DNA of 15,004 nucleotides, from NCBI GenBank assembly GCA_018818365.1, contig JAHISH010000263.1, positions 1 through 15,004 on the forward strand. Direction: 5' to 3'. The translations under genes and the position numbers were made by a program. This DNA is from Candidatus Omnitrophota bacterium (GTDB lineage: Bacteria > Omnitrophota > Gorgyraeia > Gygaellales > Profunditerraquicolaceae). A model generated the notes under the pieces. That model was not told the DNA's origin. It searched no databases and worked only from the letters and a program-made list of their open reading frames with translations. Shown here piece after piece: positions 1 to 6,936 of this stretch; positions within the stretch are counted from its first letter, which is position 1, and each line of letters opens with the position of its first letter.

Positions 1-38
1 TATTCTGGAAGACTAAAGAAAAGAAGCCCAAGAAATAA
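1..38 (+). CDS. MlaD-like protein, last codons of an upstream copy (partial)
   Basis: Read in the frame that starts at base 3, these bases encode FWKTKEKKPKK followed by a TAA stop at 36-38. This is identical to the C-terminal end of the MlaD-like reading frame that ends at 346. It is therefore the tail of a gene whose body lies left of the window, or an artefactual repeat of that tail. Nothing else can be said about the gene from this fragment. See the direct repeat entries for the two explanations. Confidence 0.45.
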   Translation, partial: FWKTKEKKPKK

Positions 39-59
39 CCTCCCTCGTTATGCATGAAG
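1..59 (+). repeat. 59-bp exact direct repeat, left copy
   Basis: Bases 1-59 are identical to 309-367, and the match ends at base 60 (t) versus 368 (a). The repeat spans the MlaD stop codon, the spacer and the first two radA codons. In this copy the radA ATG (54-56) leads into a frame that stops after 12 codons (MKSSAWGKISLM). This is the pattern expected if a 308-bp unit (60-367) were tandemly duplicated, or if a contig end were mis-joined. Confidence 0.9.
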
Positions 60-346
60 TCTTCCGCCTGGGGAAAAATATCGCTGATGTGATGAATGAA
101 ACTTTTAAGAAGATTGAAAAAGGAGAGGGGACTTTAGGAAAACTCATTTTCGATGAGACCCTCTATAACGAATTAGAGGCTGCGGTGAAGCATCGCCAAG
201 GTACGATTGGCCGTTTCCTGTATGACGATTCTATCTACAAGAAAGTAGAAGAGTTGGTGCAGGATGCGGATGGGTTGATTTCGGATATCCGCAGGCATCC
301 CTGGAAATTATTCTGGAAGACTAAAGAAAAGAAGCCCAAGAAATAA
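50..346 (+). CDS. MlaD/MCE-family lipid transport protein, C-terminal fragment
   Basis: The 98-residue frame resembles only the C-terminal tail of MlaD-type MCE proteins, the substrate-binding component of Mla-like ABC lipid transporters that sits in the periplasm on an inner-membrane anchor. It carries two copies of a tail motif: GEGTLGKLIFDETLY (about residues 25-39) and a weaker copy around 49-63 (GTIGRFLYDDSIY). It ends with a basic segment containing HPWKLFW. The MCE domain and the N-terminal membrane helix are missing. The ATG at 50 lies inside the 59-bp repeat copied from the radA start region, so the first three residues are probably not native, and the true gene reads in from a sequence not seen here. 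No ribosome binding site precedes the ATG. It is either a truncated duplicate behind an intact gene, or the end of one mlaD gene with a mis-joined left flank. I treat it as a fragment and doubt that it is a functional standalone protein. Confidence 0.6.
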   Translation: MHEVFRLGKNIADVMNETFKKIEKGEGTLGKLIFDETLYNELEAAVKHRQGTIGRFLYDDSIYKKVEELVQDADGLISDIRRHPWKLFWKTKEKKPKK

Positions 347-367
347 CCTCCCTCGTTATGCATGAAG
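309..367 (+). repeat. 59-bp exact direct repeat, right copy
   Basis: This is the second copy of the repeat at 1-59, offset by 308 bp. Here it is in its functional context: it contains the end of the MlaD-like frame (stop at 344-346), the short spacer and the radA start codon at 362. The offset of 308 is not a multiple of three, so the two MlaD tails lie in different frames. Confidence 0.9.
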
Positions 368-1735
368 ACCAAGACGATCTTTAGCTGTCAGAAGTGCGGG
401 TATCAGACCCCTAAGTGGCTAGGCAGGTGCCCTGATTGCAGCAATTGGAATTCTTTTGCGGAGGAGGATTTCACGGTGGTCCCTGTCAAGGCAAGAGAAA
501 GGGTCTCGCTTTATAAAGAAGAGCCGGTTTTATTAAAAGACGTCGAGGTTGATGAGGATGCGCGTTTTAAGACCGGGATGCAGGAATTAGACCGGGTCTT
601 AGGCGGCGGAATTGTTAAGGGATCGGTGGTGCTTATCGGCGGAGATCCGGGGGTGGGAAAATCCACGATATCCTTGCAGGTCTCAAACCAGCTTACCCGC
701 AGCGGCGCAACCGTCTTATACATTAGCGGTGAAGAATCAGTTACTCAGACCAAGCTGCGCGCAAAGCGCCTGGGTAATTTGAGCGCGGAGAATCTGTATA
801 TCGTCAGTCAAACGGATCTTTCATTGATCAATGAATATATCCGTAAGCTTACGCCCGATGTGGTCATCATTGACTCTATACAGGTGATTTTTACCCCGGA
901 AATAAGTTCTTCTCCGGGAAGCGTCAGCCAAGTCAGAGAAACTGCGGGAATGCTGACCCAGCTGGCAAAATCAACCGGCACGGCGCTTTTTATCATCGGA
1001 CATGTGACCAAGGAAGGAGCTCTTGCCGGCCCGCGCGTTCTTGAGCATATTGTGGATACGGTCCTTTATTTTGAGGGGGACCGTTTTTCTACGTATCGCA
1101 TCTTGCGTGCGGTAAAGAACAGATTTGGCTCCACCAATGAGATCGGCGTCTTTGAAATGGGGTCGTGCGGCCTGGTTGAGGTAAAGAATCCTTCGGAGAT
1201 ATTCTTATCAGAGCGGCCCCGCGATGTGTCAGGGTCGGTGGTGGTTTCTATCATGGAGGGGTCACGGCCTCTGTTAGTTGAAATACAGGCTTTGGTAAGC
1301 CGCTCCAGTTTCGGATATCCCCGCCGCCGGGCGCAGGGATTTGATTTTAACCGGCTTTCGCTTCTGGTGGCGGTTTTGGAGAAACGCATGGGCTTGCATT
1401 TAGAGACAGAGGACATATTTGTTAATGTCGCCGGAGGGATCAAGATAGAAGATCCATGCGCCGATTTGGCCGTCGCCATGGCAGTTACCTCGGCATTTCT
1501 CGAACAAATGGTTGCGGCGGAAATGATGGTCTTAGGTGAGGTTGGTTTAGCAGGAGAGGTGCGCAGTATCTCGCAGATTGCCGTGCGCATTAATGAGGCA
1601 GAGAAGCTTGGGTTTAAACAGTGCGTGATTCCGAAAAACAATCTAAAAGGGTTTCATTATAAGAGGGGCGCGATAGAATTGATCCCGGTCTCTACGCTTA
1701 AAGAGGCGTCTGAGGCAGTCCTGCGGGGTAAGTAG
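362..1735 (+). CDS. radA: DNA repair protein RadA (Sms)
   Basis: RadA is a RecA-like ATPase that helps process recombination intermediates and branch migration during DNA repair in the cytoplasm. The 457-residue protein has the family's full architecture and usual length. An N-terminal four-cysteine zinc finger (C9, C12, C23, C26) comes first. A RecA-type ATPase core follows, with Walker A GGDPGVGKST at 93-102 (K100) and Walker B VVIIDS at 167-172. The RadA-specific KNRFG motif is at 252-256. A C-terminal Lon-protease-like domain runs from about 280 to the end and, as in the family, is expected to be structural rather than proteolytic. The ATG at 362 puts the zinc finger at the very N terminus as expected, but no Shine-Dalgarno sequence is visible: the upstream bases are pyrimidine-rich (CCTCCCTC). 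It starts 15 bp after the MlaD-like fragment ends. Confidence 0.97.
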   Translation: MKTKTIFSCQKCGYQTPKWLGRCPDCSNWNSFAEEDFTVVPVKARERVSLYKEEPVLLKDVEVDEDARFKTGMQELDRVLGGGIVKGSVVLIGGDPGVGKSTISLQVSNQLTRSGATVLYISGEESVTQTKLRAKRLGNLSAENLYIVSQTDLSLINEYIRKLTPDVVIIDSIQVIFTPEISSSPGSVSQVRETAGMLTQLAKSTGTALFIIGHVTKEGALAGPRVLEHIVDTVLYFEGDRFSTYRILRAVKNRFGSTNEIGVFEMGSCGLVEVKNPSEIFLSERPRDVSGSVVVSIMEGSRPLLVEIQALVSRSSFGYPRRRAQGFDFNRLSLLVAVLEKRMGLHLETEDIFVNVAGGIKIEDPCADLAVAMAVTSAFLEQMVAAEMMVLGEVGLAGEVRSISQIAVRINEAEKLGFKQCVIPKNNLKGFHYKRGAIELIPVSTLKEASEAVLRGK

Positions 1736-1785
1736 TTTTTTATATAGTAAGGTTATACGGAATTATTGTTCTATAGGGAGGAATT

Positions 1786-2763
1786 ATGAATATACTCTTA
1801 GTGCGTGTGCTTTTTGTGGTGGGGAGTATGATTATCGGTTATCAGAGTTTTGATTTAAGAGGGTCGGGGATAATAGGGCTTCTCATCGGAGCTGTCGCTG
1901 CCCTGGCAATGATTGCCATCGAAATCGCTCTTTTGAAGGTTTCGGTAAGCGGTCTCTCGAGTGCGGTCTTTGGCCTTATCCTAGGGTTAATTATGGCTAA
2001 GCTGGTCGGTGACGCATTTAGCCTGGCGCCGCTTTCTGAGTATGTCATCTCTACTGTGCGGGTGAGTCTTACCATGGTCTTTTGTTATCTCGGAATGGCA
2101 ATGGCAGTACGCGGAAAAGACGAGTTTAATATAATTATTCCTTATGTGCGCCTGCGCAGGCAGGACCAGCAGGAAGACGTAGTGGTTCTTGACACAAGCG
2201 CGATTATTGACGGAAGGATCGTCGATATCTGTAAGACAAAATTCCTTTCGGGGAAAATGGTAATCCCGCGTTTTGTCCTCCGGGAGCTTCAACAGATCGC
2301 CGATTCCACCGACCCTATTAAGCGGCAGAGGGGACGGCGGGGCTTAGAGATGCTTCATACCATCCAAAAAGACTCAGGGCTTGATATTTCTTTGCATGAA
2401 GAGGATTTCCCTGAGGTGCACGAGGTTGACGCCAAACTGGTGAAGCTTGCGAAGTTACTGGAGGCAAAGATTTTGACCGTTGATTTTAACCTTAACCGTG
2501 TGGCCAGTATTCAGGGACTCAAGGTGCTGAATATCAACGAATTAGCGAATGCGTTGAAGTCAGTGGTATTCCCCGGGGAGCAGATGCAGATAAAACTCAT
2601 CCGCGAAGGTAAAGAGCATAATCAGGGGGTGGGGTATCTTGAGGATGGCACCATGGTGGTGGTAGAGGATGCCCGTCGTTCCATAGGCCATGAAGTCAAA
2701 GTCACCGTTACCTCGGTCTTGCAGACGCAGGCCGGAAAGATGATCTTTACCAAATTACAGTAA
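1786..2763 (+). CDS. yacL: Membrane-anchored PIN/TRAM domain protein (YacL family)
   Basis: The 325-residue protein matches the YacL family: membrane helices, then a PIN nuclease-like domain and a TRAM RNA-binding domain. Four hydrophobic segments lie at about residues 4-20, 29-51, 57-76 and 88-108. The PIN domain spans about 132-255, beginning [13 protein letters not shown] (D136), and has further conserved-looking acids at E167, D215 and D233 (TVDFN). These form the usual metal-binding acidic set of PIN ribonucleases. The TRAM domain fills about 266-325. The likely role is as a membrane-tethered RNase or RNA-binding protein; the true substrate is not known from sequence. A clear Shine-Dalgarno (GGAGG, 1777-1781) sits 4 nt before the ATG. 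The 50-bp gap after radA is A+T-rich and could hold a promoter, but I see no convincing -35/-10 pair. Location upstream of ispD is a common bacterial arrangement. Confidence 0.9.
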   Translation: MNILLVRVLFVVGSMIIGYQSFDLRGSGIIGLLIGAVAALAMIAIEIALLKVSVSGLSSAVFGLILGLIMAKLVGDAFSLAPLSEYVISTVRVSLTMVFCYLGMAMAVRGKDEFNIIIPYVRLRRQDQQEDVVVLDTSAIIDGRIVDICKTKFLSGKMVIPRFVLRELQQIADSTDPIKRQRGRRGLEMLHTIQKDSGLDISLHEEDFPEVHEVDAKLVKLAKLLEAKILTVDFNLNRVASIQGLKVLNINELANALKSVVFPGEQMQIKLIREGKEHNQGVGYLEDGTMVVVEDARRSIGHEVKVTVTSVLQTQAGKMIFTKLQ

Positions 2764-2801
2764 AGTTTCATGGAATAGGCTTAAGGGCAAGTTTTGCGCA
2801 T

Positions 2802-3479
2802 ATGCGGGTAACGGCAATAGTACTTGCGGCGGGAAAAGGAGAGAGGTTTAAATCTCGAATTCCTAAACCGCTGGTAAAAATAGATTCCCAGCCTCTTATC
2901 ATTAAGAGTCTTAATCTCCTTAGTCAGTGCCCATTCCTTCACGAACTGATAATAGTGGTGAATGCGCAGAACCAGGCAGAGATCGCGTCGGTGATCAGGC
3001 GTTTTTCTATCCCTCGGGTGCGTTCTCTGGTGCGGGGAGGCAAAAGGCGTCAGGATTCGGTGCGTAATGCGTTGCGCATGGTAAGTCACCATTCCGATGT
3101 GGTCCTTATTCATGATGCGGCCCGTCCGTTTATAGACCGGAAGATTCTGGAAAGAGTGCTCAGGCAGGTAAAGAAATCAAATGCGGCGATCGCAGGAGTT
3201 CCGGTGAAAGCGACAGTGAAGAGGGTTTCGGCAGACGGGGTAGTGAGAGAAACCTTACCCAGAGAACAACTTTGGGAGATCCAGACTCCGCAGGCATTTA
3301 AGAAGGACCTTTTACTACGGGCATACCGCGCGCATGGGAACGATGAGGTAACCGACGATGCCATGCTGGTGGAGAAGCTCGGGGTAAAGGTGAGTGTGGT
3401 CATGGGCGCATATAAAAATATCAAGATCACTACCCCTGAGGATTTAATTATTGCGCAGTCTATCGCAGAATCGAGGTAA
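2802..3479 (+). CDS. ispD: 2-C-methyl-D-erythritol 4-phosphate cytidylyltransferase
   Basis: IspD transfers CMP from CTP to 2-C-methyl-D-erythritol 4-phosphate in the non-mevalonate (MEP) isoprenoid pathway. The 225-residue length is typical. The N-terminal nucleotide-binding loop reads VLAAGKGERF (7-16), followed by the PK at 21-22. Other family motifs are RQDSV (83-87), IHDAARPF (103-110), TPQAF (162-166), TDDA (184-187) and NIKIT followed by TPEDL (206-215). No obvious active-site residue is missing. The ATG at 2802 places the loop correctly, but the nearest purine tract (AAGGG near 2783) is too far away to be a good ribosome binding site. The stop codon abuts the ispF start region, so the two genes are very probably co-transcribed and may be translationally coupled. 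Confidence 0.97.
   Translation: MRVTAIVLAAGKGERFKSRIPKPLVKIDSQPLIIKSLNLLSQCPFLHELIIVVNAQNQAEIASVIRRFSIPRVRSLVRGGKRRQDSVRNALRMVSHHSDVVLIHDAARPFIDRKILERVLRQVKKSNAAIAGVPVKATVKRVSADGVVRETLPREQLWEIQTPQAFKKDLLLRAYRAHGNDEVTDDAMLVEKLGVKVSVVMGAYKNIKITTPEDLIIAQSIAESR
3473..3476 (+). promoter_or_regulatory. Shine-Dalgarno GAGG deciding the ispF start
   Basis: GAGG at 3473-3476 lies 8 nt before the ATG at 3485 but only 2 nt before the ATG at 3479. Normal spacing therefore favours 3485 as the ispF start, although the upstream ATG overlaps the ispD stop by one base. Confidence 0.5.
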
Positions 3480-3484
3480 TGACT

Positions 3485-3970
3485 ATGGCGGTCCGTGTAG
3501 GGATCGGGTATGATATACACCGTTTAATGGAAGGCCGCACCTTTATTTTAGGCGGAATAGAGATTCCCTATGGCTTGGGGCTTTACGGGCACTCTGACGG
3601 TGATGTGCTCATCCATGCGATTATCGATGCGTTACTAGGAGCGATAGGTAAAGGCGATATCGGAGAGCATTTTCCGGATTCCGACCCCCGCTATGAAGGA
3701 GTCTCGAGTGTGATTTTCTTGAAGAAGATAGGCGCGCACGTTAAGAAGGCAGGCTATCGGATAGGTAATATCGATGCGGTGGTGATTGCGCAAGAGCCGC
3801 ATCTTTCGGGTTTTAAAAAACAGATTCGGGAGAAGATCGCCGGAGTTCTTTCGGTATCGGTGAATAAAGTCGGTATCAAGGCCAAGACCAACGAGGGGCT
3901 GGGGGAGTTGGGTGAAAAGTTGGCGATTGCCGTCTATGCGGTGGTCGCGCTTGAGGGAGGCAAAAAATGA
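3485..3970 (+). CDS. ispF: 2-C-methyl-D-erythritol 2,4-cyclodiphosphate synthase
   Basis: IspF cyclises CDP-methylerythritol 2-phosphate, releasing CMP, later in the same MEP pathway as IspD. The protein is about 161 residues, the usual size. It opens with [13 protein letters not shown], whose Asp and His of the D-x-H pair are zinc ligands. The family block [10 protein letters not shown] supplies the third zinc ligand (its second His), and [14 protein letters not shown] follows. The C-terminal block [10 protein letters not shown] is also present. The start at 3485 is chosen because GAGG lies 8 nt upstream; an in-frame ATG at 3479, overlapping the ispD stop, would add two residues. The ispE step between IspD and IspF is not encoded here. 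The stop TGA overlaps the cysE ATG by 4 bp (ATGA at 3967-3970). Confidence 0.97.
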   Translation: MAVRVGIGYDIHRLMEGRTFILGGIEIPYGLGLYGHSDGDVLIHAIIDALLGAIGKGDIGEHFPDSDPRYEGVSSVIFLKKIGAHVKKAGYRIGNIDAVVIAQEPHLSGFKKQIREKIAGVLSVSVNKVGIKAKTNEGLGELGEKLAIAVYAVVALEGGKK

Positions 3971-4650
3971 GCCTTTTTATTATAAAAATTCTGTTAATTC
4001 TCTTAGGTTTGTTTGTGGTAAAGGCAATTATCCTTTCGGCGGTCTTCTCTCGGGAGATCAAATGCATCCAACACCGTGACCCGGCGGCGCGCGGTTTCTT
4101 GGAGGTGCTTTTTTTGTACCAGGGGCTGCATGCGTTAATGTTCCATCGCATCGCCCATGTGTTGTACCGTATGCGTTTATTTTTTTTCGCCCGGTTCCTC
4201 AGCCTGCTTGCCCGTTTATTTACGCAGATAGAGATTCATCCCGGCGCGCAGATCGGTGAGTGTTTCTTTATCGATCATGGCGCGGGGGTGGTTATCGGAG
4301 AGACAACGGTTATCGGGGACAATGTGCTTTTGTATCAAGGCGTTACCTTAGGAGGCACTGGTTTAGAGAAAGGCAAAAGGCACCCTACGATCGGCAATAA
4401 TGTGGTTATTGGCACGGGAGCGCAGGTTTTAGGCGATATTACGGTCGGGGATAACTCTTATATCGGCGCCAATGCCGTGGTCATAAAAGATGTCCCGCCT
4501 AATTCTACGGTAGTGGGGGTCCCGGGAAGGATCACGAAACAGGACGGCAAGAAGATCGATATAAGCCTCGACCATATCCATGTCCTTGATCCGATCATGC
4601 AGTCCATTGAGGAACTGCAGCGTCGGATTGATAGATTAGAGAAGAAATAG
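3967..4650 (+). CDS. cysE: Serine O-acetyltransferase with N-terminal membrane helix
   Basis: The enzyme makes O-acetyl-L-serine from serine and acetyl-CoA, the committed step of cysteine synthesis. The 227 residues show the SAT core HRDPAAR (36-42), with the family's acidic Asp at 38, and a left-handed beta-helix of hexapeptide repeats from about 88 to 185. Within that helix lie the catalytic-type His of IDHGAG (H104), VIGETT, VTLGGTG and the later His of KRHP (H139). Unusually, residues 3-24 form a strongly hydrophobic helix ahead of the core, and another hydrophobic stretch lies around 70-85. Classical CysE is soluble, so this copy may be tethered to the membrane. A strong Shine-Dalgarno (GGGAGG, 3955-3960) sits 6 nt before the ATG, inside ispF, which it overlaps by 4 bp. 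The C terminus (about 205-227) looks like a short coiled coil. Its neighbour cysS uses the downstream product, cysteine. Confidence 0.93.
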   Translation: MSLFIIKILLILLGLFVVKAIILSAVFSREIKCIQHRDPAARGFLEVLFLYQGLHALMFHRIAHVLYRMRLFFFARFLSLLARLFTQIEIHPGAQIGECFFIDHGAGVVIGETTVIGDNVLLYQGVTLGGTGLEKGKRHPTIGNNVVIGTGAQVLGDITVGDNSYIGANAVVIKDVPPNSTVVGVPGRITKQDGKKIDISLDHIHVLDPIMQSIEELQRRIDRLEKK

Positions 4651-4655
4651 CGCGG

Positions 4656-4720
4656 GCTTCAAGCTTCATGCTTCAAGCTTTTAGCATGCGGCATGTAGCC
4701 TGTAGCTTGTAGCTTGAAGC
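4656..4720 (+). repeat. Degenerate 7-bp tandem array with dyad symmetry
   Basis: From 4656 to 4718 the sequence parses into nine consecutive heptamers that all begin with GC: GCTTCAA, GCTTCAT, GCTTCAA, GCTTTTA, GCATGCG, GCATGTA, GCCTGTA, GCTTGTA, GCTTGAA, then a final GC. The left units (GCTTCAA type) are the reverse complement of the right ones (TTGAAGC/TGTAGC type), so the array can fold on itself around the ATGCGGCAT centre. It fills the whole cysE-cysS gap and abuts the cysS start. No T-run follows, so it is not an ordinary intrinsic terminator. Confidence 0.85.
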
Positions 4721-4722
4721 CA

Positions 4723-6123
4723 ATGTCTATATATATCTACAACTCCCTTACCCGCAAGAAGGAAGAGTTTATCCCTCTTAAGGCGCCCCTGGTGAACCTC
4801 TATACCTGCGGGGTTACCGTGTACGATGATTGTCATATCGGCCATGCGCGCAGCCTTTATATCTTCGGGGTAGTACGCAGGTATCTTGCTTCCCGCGGAT
4901 TTAAGGTATGTTTCGTGCGCAATATTACCGATATCGATGATAAGATCATTAACCGTGCCAAGGAGCTTAAGACTGATTGGAAGGAGTTGGTGGGGACGTA
5001 CATCAATCGGTATCACCAGGATTTGGATTCTTTAGGAATAGAAAAAGCAGATTACGAGCCGCGGGCAACCGAGAATATCCCGGAGATGATCCGTTATATC
5101 TCGGTCTTGATCGAGAAGCAATATGCATATGCGACGCCAAGCGGGGTATATTTTAATGTGCGCAAATTTACCGGGTATGGAAAACTCTCAGGCCAGAGTA
5201 TTGACCAGATGCAGACCGGGGCGCGGATCGAGTCTGATGAAACAAAGCAGGATCCTTTAGACTTTGCTCTTTGGAAGGCATCGAAAAATGATGAGCCTTT
5301 CTGGGAAAGTCCGTGGGGAAAAGGAAGGCCCGGCTGGCATATCGAGTGTTCCGTAATGAGCCAGAAATTCCTTAAAGTCGATACGTTGGATATTCATGCC
5401 GGCGGGCGCGATTTGATCTTTCCGCACCATGAGAATGAGACTGCGCAGGCTGAGGCTTTGACCGATCGGCCTTTTGCCAAATACTGGATCCATCACGGTC
5501 TTTTGACGATTAATGCGCAAAAGATGTCTAAATCGCTGGGGAATTTTGTGACCATTAAAGATTTTATGCAGCGCTATGGGGATGCCGATCTTTTGAAGCT
5601 CTTTTTCTTAAGCGCCCATTATGCGCATCCGATAGACTATACCGAAGAGAAAATAGAAGAAGCCACACGCGCGCGTGAGAGGATTATGATCCTTAAAAGA
5701 AAAATGGCAGCGGTTGTCGAAGGATTTAAACCGAAGTCTACGTGTCAGAAGATTACCGAGCTTAAAGCGGTTGAGGATAAGTTTCTGGCGGCGATGGATG
5801 ATGATTTCAATACGCCGGAGGCGCTGGCTTCGGTTTTTGAGTTAGTTACTATCACCAATAAAAATATTGAGAACGAGGCGTTTGTCGCGGCGGCAAAAGA
5901 GACTTTGCGTGAATTGACAGATATCCTTGGCCTGCAGTTAGCGGTGGCAAAAGATGCGGAAGAAGCACCAGGCGATATCGAGGCGTTGATTAGTAAGAGA
6001 GACCAGGCGAGGAAGAATAAGGATTTCGCGGAGTCCGATAGGATACGGAAGGAATTAGAGGCCCGGGGAATTATTCTAGAAGATAGCAAGGACGGCAAGA
6101 CGGTGTGGCGTCGAAAACTTTGA
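4723..6123 (+). CDS. cysS: Cysteinyl-tRNA synthetase
   Basis: CysS attaches cysteine to tRNA-Cys using ATP. From the ATG at 4723 the protein is 466 residues, normal for this class I synthetase. The HIGH motif is at 38-41 and KMSKS is at 267-271. The zinc site that discriminates cysteine is intact: C29 in TCGVTVYD, C209 in GWHIECS, and H235 and E239 in PHHENE. The C-terminal helical anticodon-binding region holds the DDFNTPEAL block. An in-frame TTG at 4714 would add three residues but lies inside the heptamer repeat, so the ATG is preferred. No Shine-Dalgarno is visible because the repeat occupies the leader. No T-box-like leader is present in the short gap. Placement right after cysE couples cysteine synthesis to its use, at least by position. 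Confidence 0.97.
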   Translation: MSIYIYNSLTRKKEEFIPLKAPLVNLYTCGVTVYDDCHIGHARSLYIFGVVRRYLASRGFKVCFVRNITDIDDKIINRAKELKTDWKELVGTYINRYHQDLDSLGIEKADYEPRATENIPEMIRYISVLIEKQYAYATPSGVYFNVRKFTGYGKLSGQSIDQMQTGARIESDETKQDPLDFALWKASKNDEPFWESPWGKGRPGWHIECSVMSQKFLKVDTLDIHAGGRDLIFPHHENETAQAEALTDRPFAKYWIHHGLLTINAQKMSKSLGNFVTIKDFMQRYGDADLLKLFFLSAHYAHPIDYTEEKIEEATRARERIMILKRKMAAVVEGFKPKSTCQKITELKAVEDKFLAAMDDDFNTPEALASVFELVTITNKNIENEAFVAAAKETLRELTDILGLQLAVAKDAEEAPGDIEALISKRDQARKNKDFAESDRIRKELEARGIILEDSKDGKTVWRRKL

Positions 6124-6298
6124 TAAGCGGTAGGCTTGGCTTGGATTCGAGCAGGACGTTTGCAGGCCGAACGGGCAAGGTCCCGCCAAAGAACTTTGGC
6201 GGGGAGTGAGGCCGAAACCCGAGCGAAGTTTTGCACGCTGGGCAAAACGAGCGTTCCTGCGAGAAACAAGACGAGACTAACGCTTTAGCGATTAACGT
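6124..6298 (+). other. Gene-free stretch rich in dyad symmetry; possible dispersed repeat or RNA
   Basis: This 175-bp gap holds no convincing ORF on either strand but is full of symmetry. Two perfect 10-bp arms, CCCGCCAAAG (6182-6191) and CTTTGGCGGG (6194-6203), are separated by only AA. A second hairpin has arms GTTTTGC (6228-6234) and GCAAAAC (6242-6248). A looser outer pairing joins GCAGGACG (about 6151-6158) to CGTTCCTGC (about 6252-6260). AGGCCGAA occurs twice (about 6164 and 6209). There is no T-run after either hairpin. It could be a mobile-element remnant of the MITE or REP kind, a structured RNA, or a terminator/leader for tmk. Confidence 0.55.
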
Positions 6299-6907
6299 AT
6301 GCAAGCCAAATTCATTACCTTTGAAGGTTCGGAAGGTTGCGGCAAAAGCACGCAGTCAAAGCTCTTAGCCGGTTACTTAAAAAGAAAAGGCCATCGCGTG
6401 GTCTATCTGCGCGAACCAGGCAGCGCATCGATCAGCGAGAAGATACGCAAGGTCTTGCTTAATCCTGAAAATAAGATTTCGCCGGTCTGTGAAATGCTTT
6501 TATATATGGCAGCCAGGGCGCAATTGGTCGAAGAGGTGATTCAACCTGCTCTTGAACGAGGCGCAATCGTAATCTGCGACCGCTTCCTCGATTCTACGGT
6601 TGCCTATCAAGGGTATGGTTTAGGAATGGATATCAAGTCGATAAAGGCCGTAGGGAAGGTGGCGACCTTGGGGGTTAAGCCGGACTTAACATTTTTTATG
6701 GATCTTTCTGTTAAGGACGGATTGGTGCATAGGAGACAAAAAGATAGAATTGAAAGCCGTTCTTTTTCCTATCATCAGCGCGTCAGAGACGGATATTTGA
6801 GGCTTGCCGCGCAAGAGCCGCGCAGGATAAAAGTGGTCAAGGTAGAAAAAGAGAAGTTGGTTACTCAACAGAAGATTCGCAAACTCACATTAAACAGTAT
6901 ACATTAA
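6299..6907 (+). CDS. tmk: Thymidylate kinase
   Basis: Tmk phosphorylates dTMP to dTDP for DNA synthesis. The 202-residue protein has the P-loop GSEGCGKST at 10-18, the substrate-binding REPG at 38-41, the DRF motif at 94-96 followed by STVAYQGYGLG, and a LID-like basic segment RRQKDRIESR around 145-154. One small departure is visible: the usual REPGGT reads REPGSA, so the second Gly and the Thr are replaced. The fold motifs are otherwise complete and the length is typical. The ATG at 6299 gives the expected N terminus (MQAKFITFEG), but no Shine-Dalgarno precedes it; the leader ends in the dyad-rich stretch described above. The 3' end has a 10-bp direct repeat (ACATTAAACA at 6887-6896 and 6901-6910) spanning the stop codon. 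holB follows after 29 bp, the classical tmk-holB order. Confidence 0.95.
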   Translation: MQAKFITFEGSEGCGKSTQSKLLAGYLKRKGHRVVYLREPGSASISEKIRKVLLNPENKISPVCEMLLYMAARAQLVEEVIQPALERGAIVICDRFLDSTVAYQGYGLGMDIKSIKAVGKVATLGVKPDLTFFMDLSVKDGLVHRRQKDRIESRSFSYHQRVRDGYLRLAAQEPRRIKVVKVEKEKLVTQQKIRKLTLNSIH

Positions 6908-6936
6908 ACAAAATTAGCGTTACACGGGACTAACAC

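Noticed and set aside
346..354. CCTCC tract before radA as a regulatory site resembling the 16S rRNA tail
   Set aside because: It is on the sense strand, so it cannot act as a Shine-Dalgarno. A short pyrimidine tract is likely by chance.
1066..1641. Long open frame (191 codons) on the minus strand inside radA
   Set aside because: It lies wholly within radA, whose motifs are unambiguous, and its translation shows no recognisable domain. Other minus-strand open frames in the window are the same kind of shadow.
1736..1776. Promoter in the A+T-rich radA-yacL gap
   Set aside because: Several TATA-like hexamers exist, but no -35 element at proper spacing could be supported.
4656..4720. CRISPR array
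   Set aside because: The units are 7 bp and contiguous with no spacers, and no cas genes are present.
4651..4722. T-box or other riboswitch leader for cysS
   Set aside because: The gap is too short and is fully explained by the heptamer array.
6182..6203. Palindrome as an intrinsic terminator for cysS
   Set aside because: The stem is strong but only AA separates the arms and no T-run follows on either strand. Termination is possible but not supported.
5745..6304. Minus-strand open frames crossing the cysS end and the 6124-6298 gap
   Set aside because: They overlap the cysS coding sequence and the palindromic stretch. The translations are rich in Ser, Pro, Arg and Ala and show no domain.
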